DNA of 64,000 nucleotides. Source: Pelagomonas calceolata. Taxonomy: Eukaryota; Sar; Pelagophyceae; Pelagomonadales; Pelagomonadaceae. The notes beneath the pieces are model-generated. The model saw only the letters and a program-made list of their open reading frames with translations, was not told the DNA's origin and searched no databases. The DNA lies in the NCBI GenBank assembly GCA_918797485.1, contig CAKKNE010000003.1, positions 248,001 to 312,000 on the forward strand, given 5' to 3'. The position numbers and the translations under genes were made by a program. This document shows positions 35,520 to 45,000 of the stretch, one piece after another (within the stretch, counting starts at the first letter, position 1; every line of letters begins with the position of its first letter).

Positions 35520-36503
35520 TCACGCGATACAGTCCGGCCACGGCGGCAGGAACGGGTCCGCCGTCGCGTCCGCGGGCGCGGCCTTCGTCTCGCGGAACGA
35601 AAACTCCGCGACGACCGGCGTGTGGTCCGAATCGACGAAGTCCGGGTCCCACGCGTCGGCGACGCGGCGCGCCGCGACGAGGCGCGCGCCCGCCGCGTCG
35701 AAGCAGCCCGAGGACCTCTGGCCGCCTTCAGTACGATCCGTCGCAAATATATGATCGCACGACAGCGCGTCGCCCGTGTGCGCCCGGTGCGTCGTCCCGA
35801 GGAACGTCGTGCCGCCCGTTCCACTATCTAAAGCTTGCGTCGCCGCCGCGGCCGCGCAATTCGTCCAGCCGCGGGCCTCGAGGCCCCGGCACGCGGGCGC
35901 CGCCGCGTTCTCGTTGAAATCCCCGCACAGCACGGTCAACGACGCGTCGTCGCGGCGAGCTTGTCGCTCAGCAGCCGCGGCACAGGCCGACGCCTGCGCC
36001 TGGCGGGCGGCGGCATCGGCAAAGGGCAGGTGGCACGTCGCGACGACGACCGGCCGATCACCGCGTCGTTGCAGCGTCGCGACGAGGCCTGACCTCCCAT
36101 CGTCGAATACAGGCGCCGCCACGGCTTCCGACGCAACTAATGGGAGACGCGAGAAGATCGCGAGGCCGTCGCGGCGTTCGGATCCGTCGTGCGGGTGGAT
36201 GCCTCGACGCCGCGCGGTGCAGAGACGATGGGCCGGAAGCGCCTCCTCGAAGAGTTTCTGCCAGCGCGGCTCGAAGAACCATTCCTGAAAACATATTACG
36301 TCGGCGGCGCCCAACGCCTCGGCGACGAAGCTCGCCTGGCGTCGGCCGCGCGCGAGCCACAGCGCGTCGTCGTCTGCTTCTCGGTTGTTGCCGACGCTCT
36401 TGTGGACCGGGTTTAACACGTTATAGGTGGCGATTTGTAGGGTTGTTGGCTTCGCCGCGCTGGCGCACGCGATGAGCCATGCGTGCGCGAATCGCCGGCG
36501 CAT
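35520..36503 (-). CDS. Endonuclease/exonuclease/phosphatase-family hydrolase
   Basis: 327 residues. A hydrophobic start (MRRRFAHAWLIACASAAKPT) may be a signal peptide. All EEP motifs are seen in order: LQIATYNVLNPVHKS (Asn), ADVICFQEWFF (Glu), DGLAIFSRLPL, VVVATCHLPF (His), LCGDFNENAAA (Asp, Asn), CDHIFATD and the final DSDHTPVVAEF (Asp-His). This metal-dependent fold includes neutral sphingomyelinases, inositol 5-phosphatases, CCR4-type deadenylases and DNA-repair nucleases. The second-motif spacing is nearest to CCR4/angel-like or sphingomyelinase-like members; substrate not decided. Confidence 0.85.
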   Translation of the reverse strand: MRRRFAHAWLIACASAAKPTTLQIATYNVLNPVHKSVGNNREADDDALWLARGRRQASFVAEALGAADVICFQEWFFEPRWQKLFEEALPAHRLCTARRRGIHPHDGSERRDGLAIFSRLPLVASEAVAAPVFDDGRSGLVATLQRRGDRPVVVATCHLPFADAAARQAQASACAAAAERQARRDDASLTVLCGDFNENAAAPACRGLEARGWTNCAAAAATQALDSGTGGTTFLGTTHRAHTGDALSCDHIFATDRTEGGQRSSGCFDAAGARLVAARRVADAWDPDFVDSDHTPVVAEFSFRETKAAPADATADPFLPPWPDCIA

Positions 36504-36702
36504 CGTCGAATTCGACGCTGTCGAGCCGATGCAGCAGTCTAAGGTGCTTTACCAGCTTTGAATTTTGATGGGTGGGACGCGACGCTCGCCGCTGCAAGCA
36601 ATGGCATTTTACGTAAATCGATGAATATACTGTTGAAAACACGTGCGTGCGTGCGCTGCAGCCAGCGTTTAATCGAAGCAAAGGCAGCAAAACCAAAGCT
36701 GC

Positions 36703-36724
36703 CTAGCGTGTCGACACATACTAG
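36703..36724 (+). promoter_or_regulatory. Palindromic CTAG element, variant
   Basis: CTAG at both ends of a 22-bp unit, CTAGCGTG...CATACTAG, with a central GTCGAC. Related to the consensus at the ends only. Confidence 0.35.
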
Positions 36725-37274
36725 CCCTATTGTGGATGCGGACATGCAGCCGTTTGAGCACCGTTCAGTTCGCTACTGGTCCAAAGAGATCAATGGGACA
36801 CGTACTGGGGGCCAAAAATGGTATTGTTTTAATTGGCGGCGACGATGGCGCCATGGTCCATGCCGGCCACGCCGGTTTAATCCTGTCAATCCCTGCCAAA
36901 GAGGTCTCCCTGGGGTCGCCTAGGGTCGGTACTATACACGTGCAAACGCCTACGCCGCAAGCGCCGCCGCTTCAAGCATTTTTGGCCGATTTCTCTCAGC
37001 AGACCACTGCGTTTAGCCATCTTTAGGGCAGGTCTTGCTTCCAGGGCTCTCGGAGAGTACTAGGCTGCCGCATCGATGGCGTATGCGGTACAGACGACTA
37101 CCCACCACCAGACCTACCGCAAGAGGCCTCCAGGAGCCGATCTACCCCCGAAAAAAGTGTGCAATTTGGGCCCGATGGCGCCCCGTTCCCGTCAAAAACG
37201 TCAATTACCCGAGGGCCCCCAGTGGTCGCCGTAGCGGTCTCGTTGGACCCCATACTATCCCACCGATAGTCAAC

Positions 37275-37850
37275 TACAATTATATGGCATCTACATTATA
37301 AGAAGGGTACTTTTGGCTGCCCATGCTCGGGACGTGAACATCTGCATCTGGACCGCGCGCAAGTCGGTCGGTCATGAAACAAATGATCGTGACATGGTCC
37401 ATGGTGATGGTACACGGGCTGATGGCCGCAGATCCAAGTAATTCGCCAAAATTATTGAGATCATGGGCTCGCGAGTTGGCCGAGCCGCGCGGAGCATCGT
37501 GGGGTCTCGAGCAATTTGGTACACGTTCAGGCCGGTTATATGGCCCGTCCTAGAACCGAAGCGCCTAAAATGCAAATTTATTCTATAAACCACCGGTCTG
37601 GGGCCTTTCCGGTGCCCCGTCTACGCACCGTCGTCCGCGGAGAACGGGCAAGTCGATCGATTGTGAATAGAACAACGGCGTTATGGTCCACCTGGATGGT
37701 GGCGTCGCTGATACCCGCGGGTTCAGGTTATTTGTCCGTTTAGTATAAACGCGGGGTCCGCGGAGTTGCCTAATCGCGAGTAGCTTCCGGGTCCCTTAAT
37801 CTACCTAGTATTTGCTGAGGCGGCCTAGATGGACTCTACCACTAGGAAAC
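37275..37850. repeat. Degenerate direct repeat, ~290-bp period
   Basis: Two adjacent units of about 290 bp align by eye: CGCGCAAGTCGGTCGGTCATG (near 37354) with CGGGCAAGTCGATCGATTGTG (near 37645), ATGGTCCATGGTGATGG (37394) with ATGGTCCACCTGGATGG (37683), GGGCTCGCGAGTTGGCC with GGGGTCCGCGGAGTTGCC, and TCCTAGAACCGAAGCGCC with ACTAGGAAACGGAAGG. Identity looks like 60-70 percent. The repeats given here are shown in short pieces. No coding pattern. Confidence 0.55.
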
Positions 37851-38353
37851 GGAAGGAAACGAACATAAACTCGGGAGTTGTCTAGTAGAATTCTTTTCCC
37901 GTCCTCCGAGCGCGGGCCGTCGGCTCCGGTTCCGTCGAACTTGCATGAAAACTGGGCTGGAGTTGATATAATGTCTTAATTGGATAGTAGAAGGCGCCAC
38001 CAAACGCTGGTGTATTTTGACAACCCGTAAGTATCATCCGCAAATGTCGCGGGCGGTGCCTTCCGGGAGGCGCGAGGGTATGTTCCCGGACCGCTACTCT
38101 CAAATATTTGGGCGCGGCGAACGACTAGGATGTATTCTGAATTTTGGTTATTCTTTTGACGCTATCGACGCGTATCTTTGATAAGTGCTAGTAGGTATGT
38201 CGCTAGCTCTCGGTGCTTGCGCTTTTTTGCACGCCAGCGTGCGCTGGGGCCGTCGAAGGAGCAGTGTAGCGCCAGCATCCGTGTTAGGAATTCAGCGCGG
38301 TTCGTCGTGCCATCGATCACTTGTGGACTCCAGCTGCAACAGCACCGAGCAAC

Positions 38354-39529
38354 ATGGGCACCGCTGGCAGCGAGCGACGTAAACGCTGGCGGCACAAGGC
38401 CTGCCGCAGATTGCAAGCGCGAACAGCGCTGCGAAACGTCGCCGAGACGTTGAAGCAAGCGCGGCGCGACCCGTCCGACGAATCGCTGGAACGGCTGCGC
38501 GGTGCACTGCTGATGATCGAGCGTGCTGCCGCAGCGTCGCCTACGCTTGACGCCGCAGCGCAGAACTGTGCCAGGGCCTACGCCTTGGCGTTGTTCCAGC
38601 GCGGGCGCGCGCAAGAAGGCACGGTGATTCTGCGGCACCGCTTCCCGGACGCGCGCTACCGCCTCGCCGACGACGTGCTGCGGTACGGCACTGCGAAACC
38701 GGGCGCGACCAGGTTCGAGAAGGGCTCCGTCGGCGCGTTCGATGATGCACTGCCGGAGGCCCTCTTCCGCGCCGTGGCGCGCGCGCTCGCCCCAAAGGGT
38801 GCGTTCTGGCCCGCTCACGACTACGACGACGAGACGAGCGGCTTCTTCTCGTACGTGCACTCGCTGGACGAGGAGGGCGTCGTCGTCGAGGCGGCGCGGC
38901 GCTTTCGTGAACTCTTCGCCCGGGCCGTGCCGGCCATCGCGGAAGCGACGGGCATAGAATGGTGGACGCACCGCCGGCCGCACGGCGCCGGGCATCAGCT
39001 CCACTTCGACTCGGCGGACGAGGGCGCCGGAGCGGATGGGCCCGAGCATCCTCTATGTTCTGTCGTACTTTATCTGTCGGAGGCTCGCCTCGGCGGACCG
39101 ACACTCGTGACCACGCAATGTTCTGGTGATATAGAAATGCGCTGTCGAGATGCCGCCGCTTTGGTACCTGTGGCACCGAACCGCGCCGTCTGCTTCCGCG
39201 GCGATTTGTTGCATTGCGTGGTGCCGGGCCGTGGACCGGCGCCGGGCGGCGAGACGGCGCGGCGCGTCACGCTCATGATCTCGTTCTGGCGCCGGCCGCA
39301 CGCGCGACACGATCGAGAGGGTGCGCCCCGCGCGGCGATGCGCTTCCCGACCGACGACGAAGCGTGGACGGCGCCGTTCCGAGCCCGCGTCGACGGCGCC
39401 GACGACGCGAAGCCGACGCGCTCGGCGCCCGTGCCGGTGGCGCAGCTCTGGACCGCGGTCGACGCGGCGGCGGACGACGGCGAGACCGTTCCGCTGCCGC
39501 CGTACGAGGCTTGTTGGCAGGGATTTTAA
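38354..39529 (+). CDS. 2-oxoglutarate/Fe(II)-dependent oxygenase, prolyl-4-hydroxylase-like
   Basis: 391 residues from the ATG at 38354. The N-terminal ~110 residues are helical and basic. The double-stranded beta-helix core has the metal ligands H-x-D in GHQLHFDSADEG (about 213-224) and the distal His in FRGDLLHCVVPG (about 282-293), then the 2OG-binding Arg in ARRVTLMISFW. A conserved LCSVVLYLSEARLGGPTL segment lies between. Such enzymes hydroxylate proteins or small molecules with O2 and 2-oxoglutarate. No signal peptide, so cytosolic or nuclear. Substrate unknown. Confidence 0.82.
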   Translation: MGTAGSERRKRWRHKACRRLQARTALRNVAETLKQARRDPSDESLERLRGALLMIERAAAASPTLDAAAQNCARAYALALFQRGRAQEGTVILRHRFPDARYRLADDVLRYGTAKPGATRFEKGSVGAFDDALPEALFRAVARALAPKGAFWPAHDYDDETSGFFSYVHSLDEEGVVVEAARRFRELFARAVPAIAEATGIEWWTHRRPHGAGHQLHFDSADEGAGADGPEHPLCSVVLYLSEARLGGPTLVTTQCSGDIEMRCRDAAALVPVAPNRAVCFRGDLLHCVVPGRGPAPGGETARRVTLMISFWRRPHARHDREGAPRAAMRFPTDDEAWTAPFRARVDGADDAKPTRSAPVPVAQLWTAVDAAADDGETVPLPPYEACWQGF

Positions 39530-39565
39530 TTTGATATCTTGTTGTTAACACAAAACTTGACATGG

Positions 39566-40468
39566 TTAAAACTTGACGACCTGCTCGGCCGTATACCCCA
39601 TCTCGGCGAGGATTCCCTTGAGCTCCTGCGGCTCGTTGCGTGGCCCGCAGAGCGACTCGTACATGCCCGGCGGCCCGCACACGAAGATCACGACGTCGTC
39701 GGTGGGCGCCGGTAGGTGGGCCTCAATCAGCTCGCGGGTGATGAGGCCTCGCGCGCCGGGCCACGGCGAGTCGTCGGGCTCCTCGGAAAGCACATGTTTG
39801 CACGTAAAACGACCCTCGGAACTCGCGGCCCAGGCCTCCAACGTTTCCTGCGCCAAGATATCCTCCTTCACCTTGCTTGCGTACAGCATCGAGACGGCCG
39901 TCGTGTCGTCGACAGTGCCCAGTATCGCGTGGAGCGCCTGAATCATCGGCGCGATTCCTGTCCCACCAATGAGCATTCCAACCTTGGGAGCGAACGGGTA
40001 CTGCACCTTGACGTTGAACGGGATGTGTTTGAACTCGACACTGGAGCCAATTTGGAGTCCGTCGAGGTACTGCGACATCGCGCCTTGGGCGTAGATCTTT
40101 ACCAAGAGCTCGAACCGCCCAATCATGGCGTTCGTCGAGATTGGCGTGTACGGTCTCACCACAGCCGCCCCGTCGCGGTCGAATTTCGCGAGAATACAGG
40201 CGCACGTACTGAGCCCCAGCGGCTTGCTCGTGTCCGGAAGCTCAAAGGTTAGGATGGCGGTCGTCTCCTTGCAGCGCTCCTTCGCGACCAGTGTGGCGGC
40301 GGTCCATTCCTCTCCGAAAACGCATTGACCAGCAGGATATACTGCCGCGTGGGGCGGGCTCGATAGCGTCGTCGGCTCCGCGGGCGGTGCCGCGCTTGCG
40401 TCGGCTCCGTTCGCGACGGTAGTCACTTTCGCTCCGTTGGCTGTCAATTCCTTCATTGATGTGGCCAT
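39566..40468 (-). CDS. NADH-cytochrome b5 reductase-like flavoprotein
   Basis: 300 residues from ATG 40468 (MATSMKELTANGAK). The FAD-binding beta-barrel has VVRPYTPISTN (RxYTxx) and a later GAMSQYLDGLQIGSSVEFKH; the NADH-binding fold has MLIGGTGIAPMIQALHAIL, VSMLYASKVKEDILAQETL, and VIFVCGPPGMYESLCG near the end, all in family order. Closest pattern is cytochrome b5 reductase / nitrate-reductase FAD domain. Transfers electrons from NADH to cytochrome b5 or a similar acceptor. No membrane anchor is obvious at the N-terminus. Confidence 0.9.
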   Translation of the reverse strand: MATSMKELTANGAKVTTVANGADASAAPPAEPTTLSSPPHAAVYPAGQCVFGEEWTAATLVAKERCKETTAILTFELPDTSKPLGLSTCACILAKFDRDGAAVVRPYTPISTNAMIGRFELLVKIYAQGAMSQYLDGLQIGSSVEFKHIPFNVKVQYPFAPKVGMLIGGTGIAPMIQALHAILGTVDDTTAVSMLYASKVKEDILAQETLEAWAASSEGRFTCKHVLSEEPDDSPWPGARGLITRELIEAHLPAPTDDVVIFVCGPPGMYESLCGPRNEPQELKGILAEMGYTAEQVVKF

Positions 40469-40775
40469 CACTGCTGCCCCACTGCTGCCCCACACACTCG
40501 CACCGCCCTAGACTCGCTGCCCACGCCCGAACGCGTGTCCTCCGGGCGTCTGTGACCACAATTCAACGCCGCTTTGAGTCTGGCCGCTGCGAATTTGAGC
40601 ATAATCTTAGCATAGACATACTAGTATAGCTCTAGATCCGCGTGCTCTCCCTGGCGTTGGACGCGCAGTGTTGGATACAAGCTCGCCAGAGTACATTTTA
40701 ACACAGCAGCGAGGCGTTGGGGCTGCCCCAGCGCGCGACAGCTGTGAAAAAGAGGAGTGGGCAGCCTCAGACACC
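40469..40775. other. Divergent intergenic region
   Basis: 307 bases. Holds a short direct duplication of CACTGCTGCCCC (40469-40492) and a diverged palindromic variant at 40606-40624 (CTTAGCAT...CATACTAG). Confidence 0.35.
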
Positions 40776-42005
40776 ATGAGCTCGCGCGAGCGAAGCGCGT
40801 CCCTCGACTGCGATAACCTCGAGCACATGAAGCGGTTCTCGTCACAAGAGTTGGAAGCCTTGTCACTGCCGCCGCCGACAGCCGACGGCGGATTGCTCGA
40901 GGTCGACTTTCGCATGACGGTCTTCCACATTGGCGAGGTAAACACGCGAGAGCAGAACGCGAAGATAAAGATTGGCATGATATTCTACTGGACGGACCCG
41001 AGAATGGCTGGCTACACGTCTCCGATTCTGCCCGGCACGCTGTGGGGCCCCGAGCTCTTCTTCGGTAACTGCGTCGGTGGCGTGCACTGCAATTACGAGC
41101 AGTTCGTGGTCAGCGGTCCCGACGAGGGCCGCCTCAAGCGCATCATCAATTACGAATGCACCGTGCAGTGCAGCATGGATTTGCGGCGGTTCCCGTTCGA
41201 CTGGCAGGTCCTGTGCCCGACGCTCGTCACGATTTCGCATTGGCGTCAACTCAATCTCGCCCGCGGCGGCTCGATTCCTCATGGAATGACGTATAAATTG
41301 GTGCCGCTGCGGCGTAAGGACGAGGGCGTTTTCATGATGCTTTTCTTTTCTGGCAAGATATCCGAGTGGCTACTGCATAGCTATCGCCCGAAGATGATCG
41401 TGGCTAAGAATCCCGCCGGCTTCACAATCACCAAGGTAATGCTCAGTTTCAACATCGCGCGCAAGAGCGAGTTTTACTTAGCAAAAACAACCGCTCCCCT
41501 CGCGGTCCTGACGACGGCTGGTCATTTCGTTCATTTCCTACCGACAACGGAACTTGCCGATAGACTCAACGGCGCGTTCACCATGTTCCTTGCCGCGTTC
41601 GCGCTGCTCTATGTCGTGGGCGACCACGTCCCGCGCGTGGATTTTCTTACCACTATTGATAGAATGATCTTCATCACGCTGTTTTTGCTCCTCTGGCTGG
41701 GCATCGAGTCCGCGGCGGTTTATTACGGCGAGGAGCGATACGACCTTTCGTTGAAGGTCGTCCGCCAGATAGACACGGTCGCTGGACTTACGACCTTCAT
41801 CGGCTACCTGCTACTATTGGTCTTCATAATCATACCGGCGCGGTGGCGGCAAAAAGACGCCATGCGCGCGATCGAAGCCGAAATCGCGAATTCAGATGAA
41901 GGGGCTCTAGCAGGTGAGGTGCTCTCGCCCGTCGAGCCGCGGACGCCGTCCCGGAAGGTAGGCGCAACAAAAGTGATCAACGTCAAGAGTAAAAATGATA
42001 AGTAG
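40776..42005 (+). CDS. Pentameric (Cys-loop-type) ligand-gated ion channel
   Basis: 409 residues from ATG 40776. The extracellular half has IGMIFYWTDPRM and the signature loop CSMDLRRFPFDWQVLC, with FPFDxQ at its centre; the two cysteines are 14 residues apart, one more than the 13 of animal Cys-loop receptors. Four membrane helices follow: M1 APLAVLTTAGHFVHFLP, M2 ADRLNGAFTMFLAAFALLYV (pore, preceded by the usual Asp-Arg), M3 IDRMIFITLFLLLWLGIESA, a short loop, M4 FIGYLLLLVFIIIPARW. No clear signal peptide is seen, which is odd for this class. Ligand and ion selectivity are not predictable. The stop is 10 bp from that of the myosin gene. Confidence 0.83.
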   Translation: MSSRERSASLDCDNLEHMKRFSSQELEALSLPPPTADGGLLEVDFRMTVFHIGEVNTREQNAKIKIGMIFYWTDPRMAGYTSPILPGTLWGPELFFGNCVGGVHCNYEQFVVSGPDEGRLKRIINYECTVQCSMDLRRFPFDWQVLCPTLVTISHWRQLNLARGGSIPHGMTYKLVPLRRKDEGVFMMLFFSGKISEWLLHSYRPKMIVAKNPAGFTITKVMLSFNIARKSEFYLAKTTAPLAVLTTAGHFVHFLPTTELADRLNGAFTMFLAAFALLYVVGDHVPRVDFLTTIDRMIFITLFLLLWLGIESAAVYYGEERYDLSLKVVRQIDTVAGLTTFIGYLLLLVFIIIPARWRQKDAMRAIEAEIANSDEGALAGEVLSPVEPRTPSRKVGATKVINVKSKNDK

Positions 42006-42015
42006 GACACATTAC

Positions 42016-45000
42016 TCACACCTCCCCGACGCGGAACCCGATCGTGATGGGCCGCGTCGACGTGATCACGTCGACGGCCTCCCTCCTCGAACATTGGGTG
42101 ATGTCCCTCCCATCAGCCGTCGCCAGCACGTCGCCGACCGCGATTCTACCACTCAACTCTGCCGCCGGCGCGAGCGACGCGCCGACGTCCTTGAAGCGGA
42201 CGACTTTGAGCGGCATCGTCTTCGAGACAATCAAACCGAGCTGCGACGCCACGAAGGTCACCTCGTACTGTGACAGCGGCACGAGCAGCTCCACGCTCAA
42301 TAGAGGCGTCGTCCTATCATCCGCGGGTAAAGCGCCTCTGGCAGCATCAGGAGAAGAAGGCGGCGCGACGTTGACGTAGGCGTCGGGCCGCACGCGCACG
42401 AAGTGGCCTCGCTTCGGCCCGTCCGCCGCCCGTAACGCTACTAATAGTTGTTGCGCTCGCAACCGCTCCATCGACGCGTCCCTACCACCCGGAGAAGAGG
42501 GATCGGGCTCGCCGACCGGTTCGTTCCCGTCCTTCTGCCTCGCTACGAACTCGAATGATGTTGCTTCGGCGGCGGTCGGTGCTGAGGCGCACAGGCAGTA
42601 GCGCTGAAATAAACCACCAACATTCACGTAGCCGCCGGTTAATTCAGATCTCAACCGGAACGTCCCTTTCTGAGCCGTTTCCACGATGAACGCCATCGCC
42701 GTCCTATAACCGAAGTCGCCCCCGTTCGCCCCCGTCTGGCCGTTCGCCCGCGCGACCTGGGCGCTGACCTGGACGGGCGGCTCGCACCGCAAGTAGCACG
42801 CGTCCCTCCCATCCGCCGTTGATGAAGAGGGAGACTTGGGCTGTTGCGGTACAGGTTCCAGGGCACAACCTCTAGCACCGGTAGCGCACAAGTACTGGCC
42901 GCCCACTTTTAAATGTACTCTAGCGACGTCGTTCGGTGTGGAAGGTAGCGCACTCTCCAATGAACCGGCGGGCACGTCCTGCCAGAAGCGGTTGAGCGGC
43001 CGCGCGATGTGCGGCGCTCGTCGGTCCCTCCGACCTGAGGAAGGTGTCGGCGGTACCTCCTTTTCTGTAGTGGGCGTGTTCCCGAACCCGAGGGAACCAA
43101 CCAAAGCAGCAAACCGCGACTGCTTCTTCTTGTCTGGAGTTGTATCTGCGGCTCTAGGTGAGGACACGGTCTTCTTGGCGACGGGTTTAGGCGGTTCTGC
43201 GAAATGCTGCGCCCGGCTCGCGGCCAGCACGTCGGCCCGGATGGCCTTCTCCTGCTCTAGGTCGCTCACCTTCTTCTTGAGCGCAGCGTTCTCGCTTCGT
43301 AACTTTTCGTTTTCCTTCCTTAGGTCCGCGTTGGCGCTTCGTAGATCGACGAGGGCGTTCGCGACCAATGCACCTTCCTCTTCTTCGTTCTTAGATTGGG
43401 CGTCTCTGAGTTTAGCCTCCATGGCCGCGAGGCGGTTCTCGAGCTTGGCCTGCTCCCGGGCGTCGCTGGCCATCTTCGTGAACAATGAGGCGGCGGCGCG
43501 CCGCCTTTGCACTTTTTGTATAGTGACCGCGTTCGTCCTTAGTAATTCATAGGCCCGTCTTTCTTTCCGGCCGCGCCACGTCGCCGCGACGCGCGATGCA
43601 GCTCTATTACGCCTCAATGCCGCCACGCGCTTCCGCGCCATCAACGCGCGCCGCGCCGACTGCGCTAAGATGGATGCGGCTTTTGTTTTGAGGTAGAGAC
43701 GTCTAGCGATATACCTCCGGTGCCGCGCTTGCACTTTCTTAGCACCTTGCTTAGCACTCTTGTATCTACGTGTGTGGCGGATCTGGCGCCACCTCGCTTG
43801 CACGACAATGGCCCGTTCCCCCAGCGCGTCGGCCCGACGCCGTTCCAGAGCCTCTAACACACCAGCCTTGAAATACACTCGTGTACTACCAACGGCATAG
43901 GGCCCGTCGCGCTTCTGCGTGGCCGGCTCTTCGCCTATCAAAGCTTTACATAACTGTAGGGTCGATCCCGAAGTATCACATAGTAACCCGAACCGTCGAG
44001 GTACTTCGGCGTGAGGTAATTTGTTGGGATAGCCCGCCCGAGCCACCCTTATAGCCTCGATGACGCCCGCACATCTCAATTGATCGACGACCATCTCCAC
44101 ATCATAATGAGACGAACTTTTAATGGAATTGGGCTTGACGCACCTCACGTACTGTACTGTTGTTCTTTCAATCTCCTCCATCAGTAATGTTAACTGTGCT
44201 TTGAACTTCGTACACACCGTGTCCTTCACCAACTTACCCTTCTTCTTCGTCGTGACGACTGACGAAGAGAATAACTGGGAGAGCATCGTGAATGAACTAC
44301 TCCGAGCGACACCGGCCAGATCTTCCGGTAAGGCATCCGTATTTCTTTCTAACCAATGATGAGCGGTATAAGTAACATCCCCGGCGTAGTGTTTGATCGT
44401 GAACTGGTCCTTGTTCATCTTATGGGGTATGTACCTTGTAGACTCGGTACCATGCAGCGTCGTTAGTTTCGACACGAAGCCCTCATCACTCCCTCGAGGT
44501 CGCACGCACTCCTCGTTCAGCACGTCGATGATGCCCATCCTACCTTCTATCAAAGTTAATACGGCGGCATTGTCCGGGAAGGCCACATGCGTCCAGGGCA
44601 CCCCTTCTTCGTCATACTCCTGCTGCACGGTCTTGAACAAGTCCAAGGTAAACTTCTGCTGTAATTTCTCATTCGTGTAGTTAATACACAACTGCTCGAA
44701 GCGATTCACAGCAAACGACTCGAAGCCAAAGATGTCCAACAAACCGACGACCCGCATCGCCCGGTCCACATCCCCCGAAGACGTGGCCGTGTTAATTTTA
44801 CTAACAATGTAGTCGAAGGTCCGCACGTAGATCTCCTTCGCGAGGGCGTCTCTCGCGTCCCGCGCTTGCTGCTGCGTGAGCGGGACCTTGAAGGTCTCGT
44901 TGCGGGCTTTCACCGTTCGCTCCGTGAGTGCTTTGCCCAGGGCTTCCGTGTTTACGCCTAGGGCTTGGGATGCTTTCGTAGATGCGTTATCTTGGAGTAA

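Larger units (their letters stand above)
36504..38353. other. Long gene-poor divergent region
   Basis: 1850 bases, the longest intergenic stretch in the window and lower in G+C than its neighbours. It holds a palindromic element variant (36703-36724), an ORF at 36730-37026 (IVLIGGDDGAMVHAGHAGLI) overlapped by another frame, and a degenerate direct repeat (about 37275-37850). No domain is recognised in any frame. It may contain a decayed gene or repeat. Confidence 0.45.

Noticed and set aside
36504-38353. The gene-poor stretch as an intact mobile element
   Set aside because: No terminal repeats, target duplications or transposase-like motifs could be recognised; only a degenerate internal repeat.
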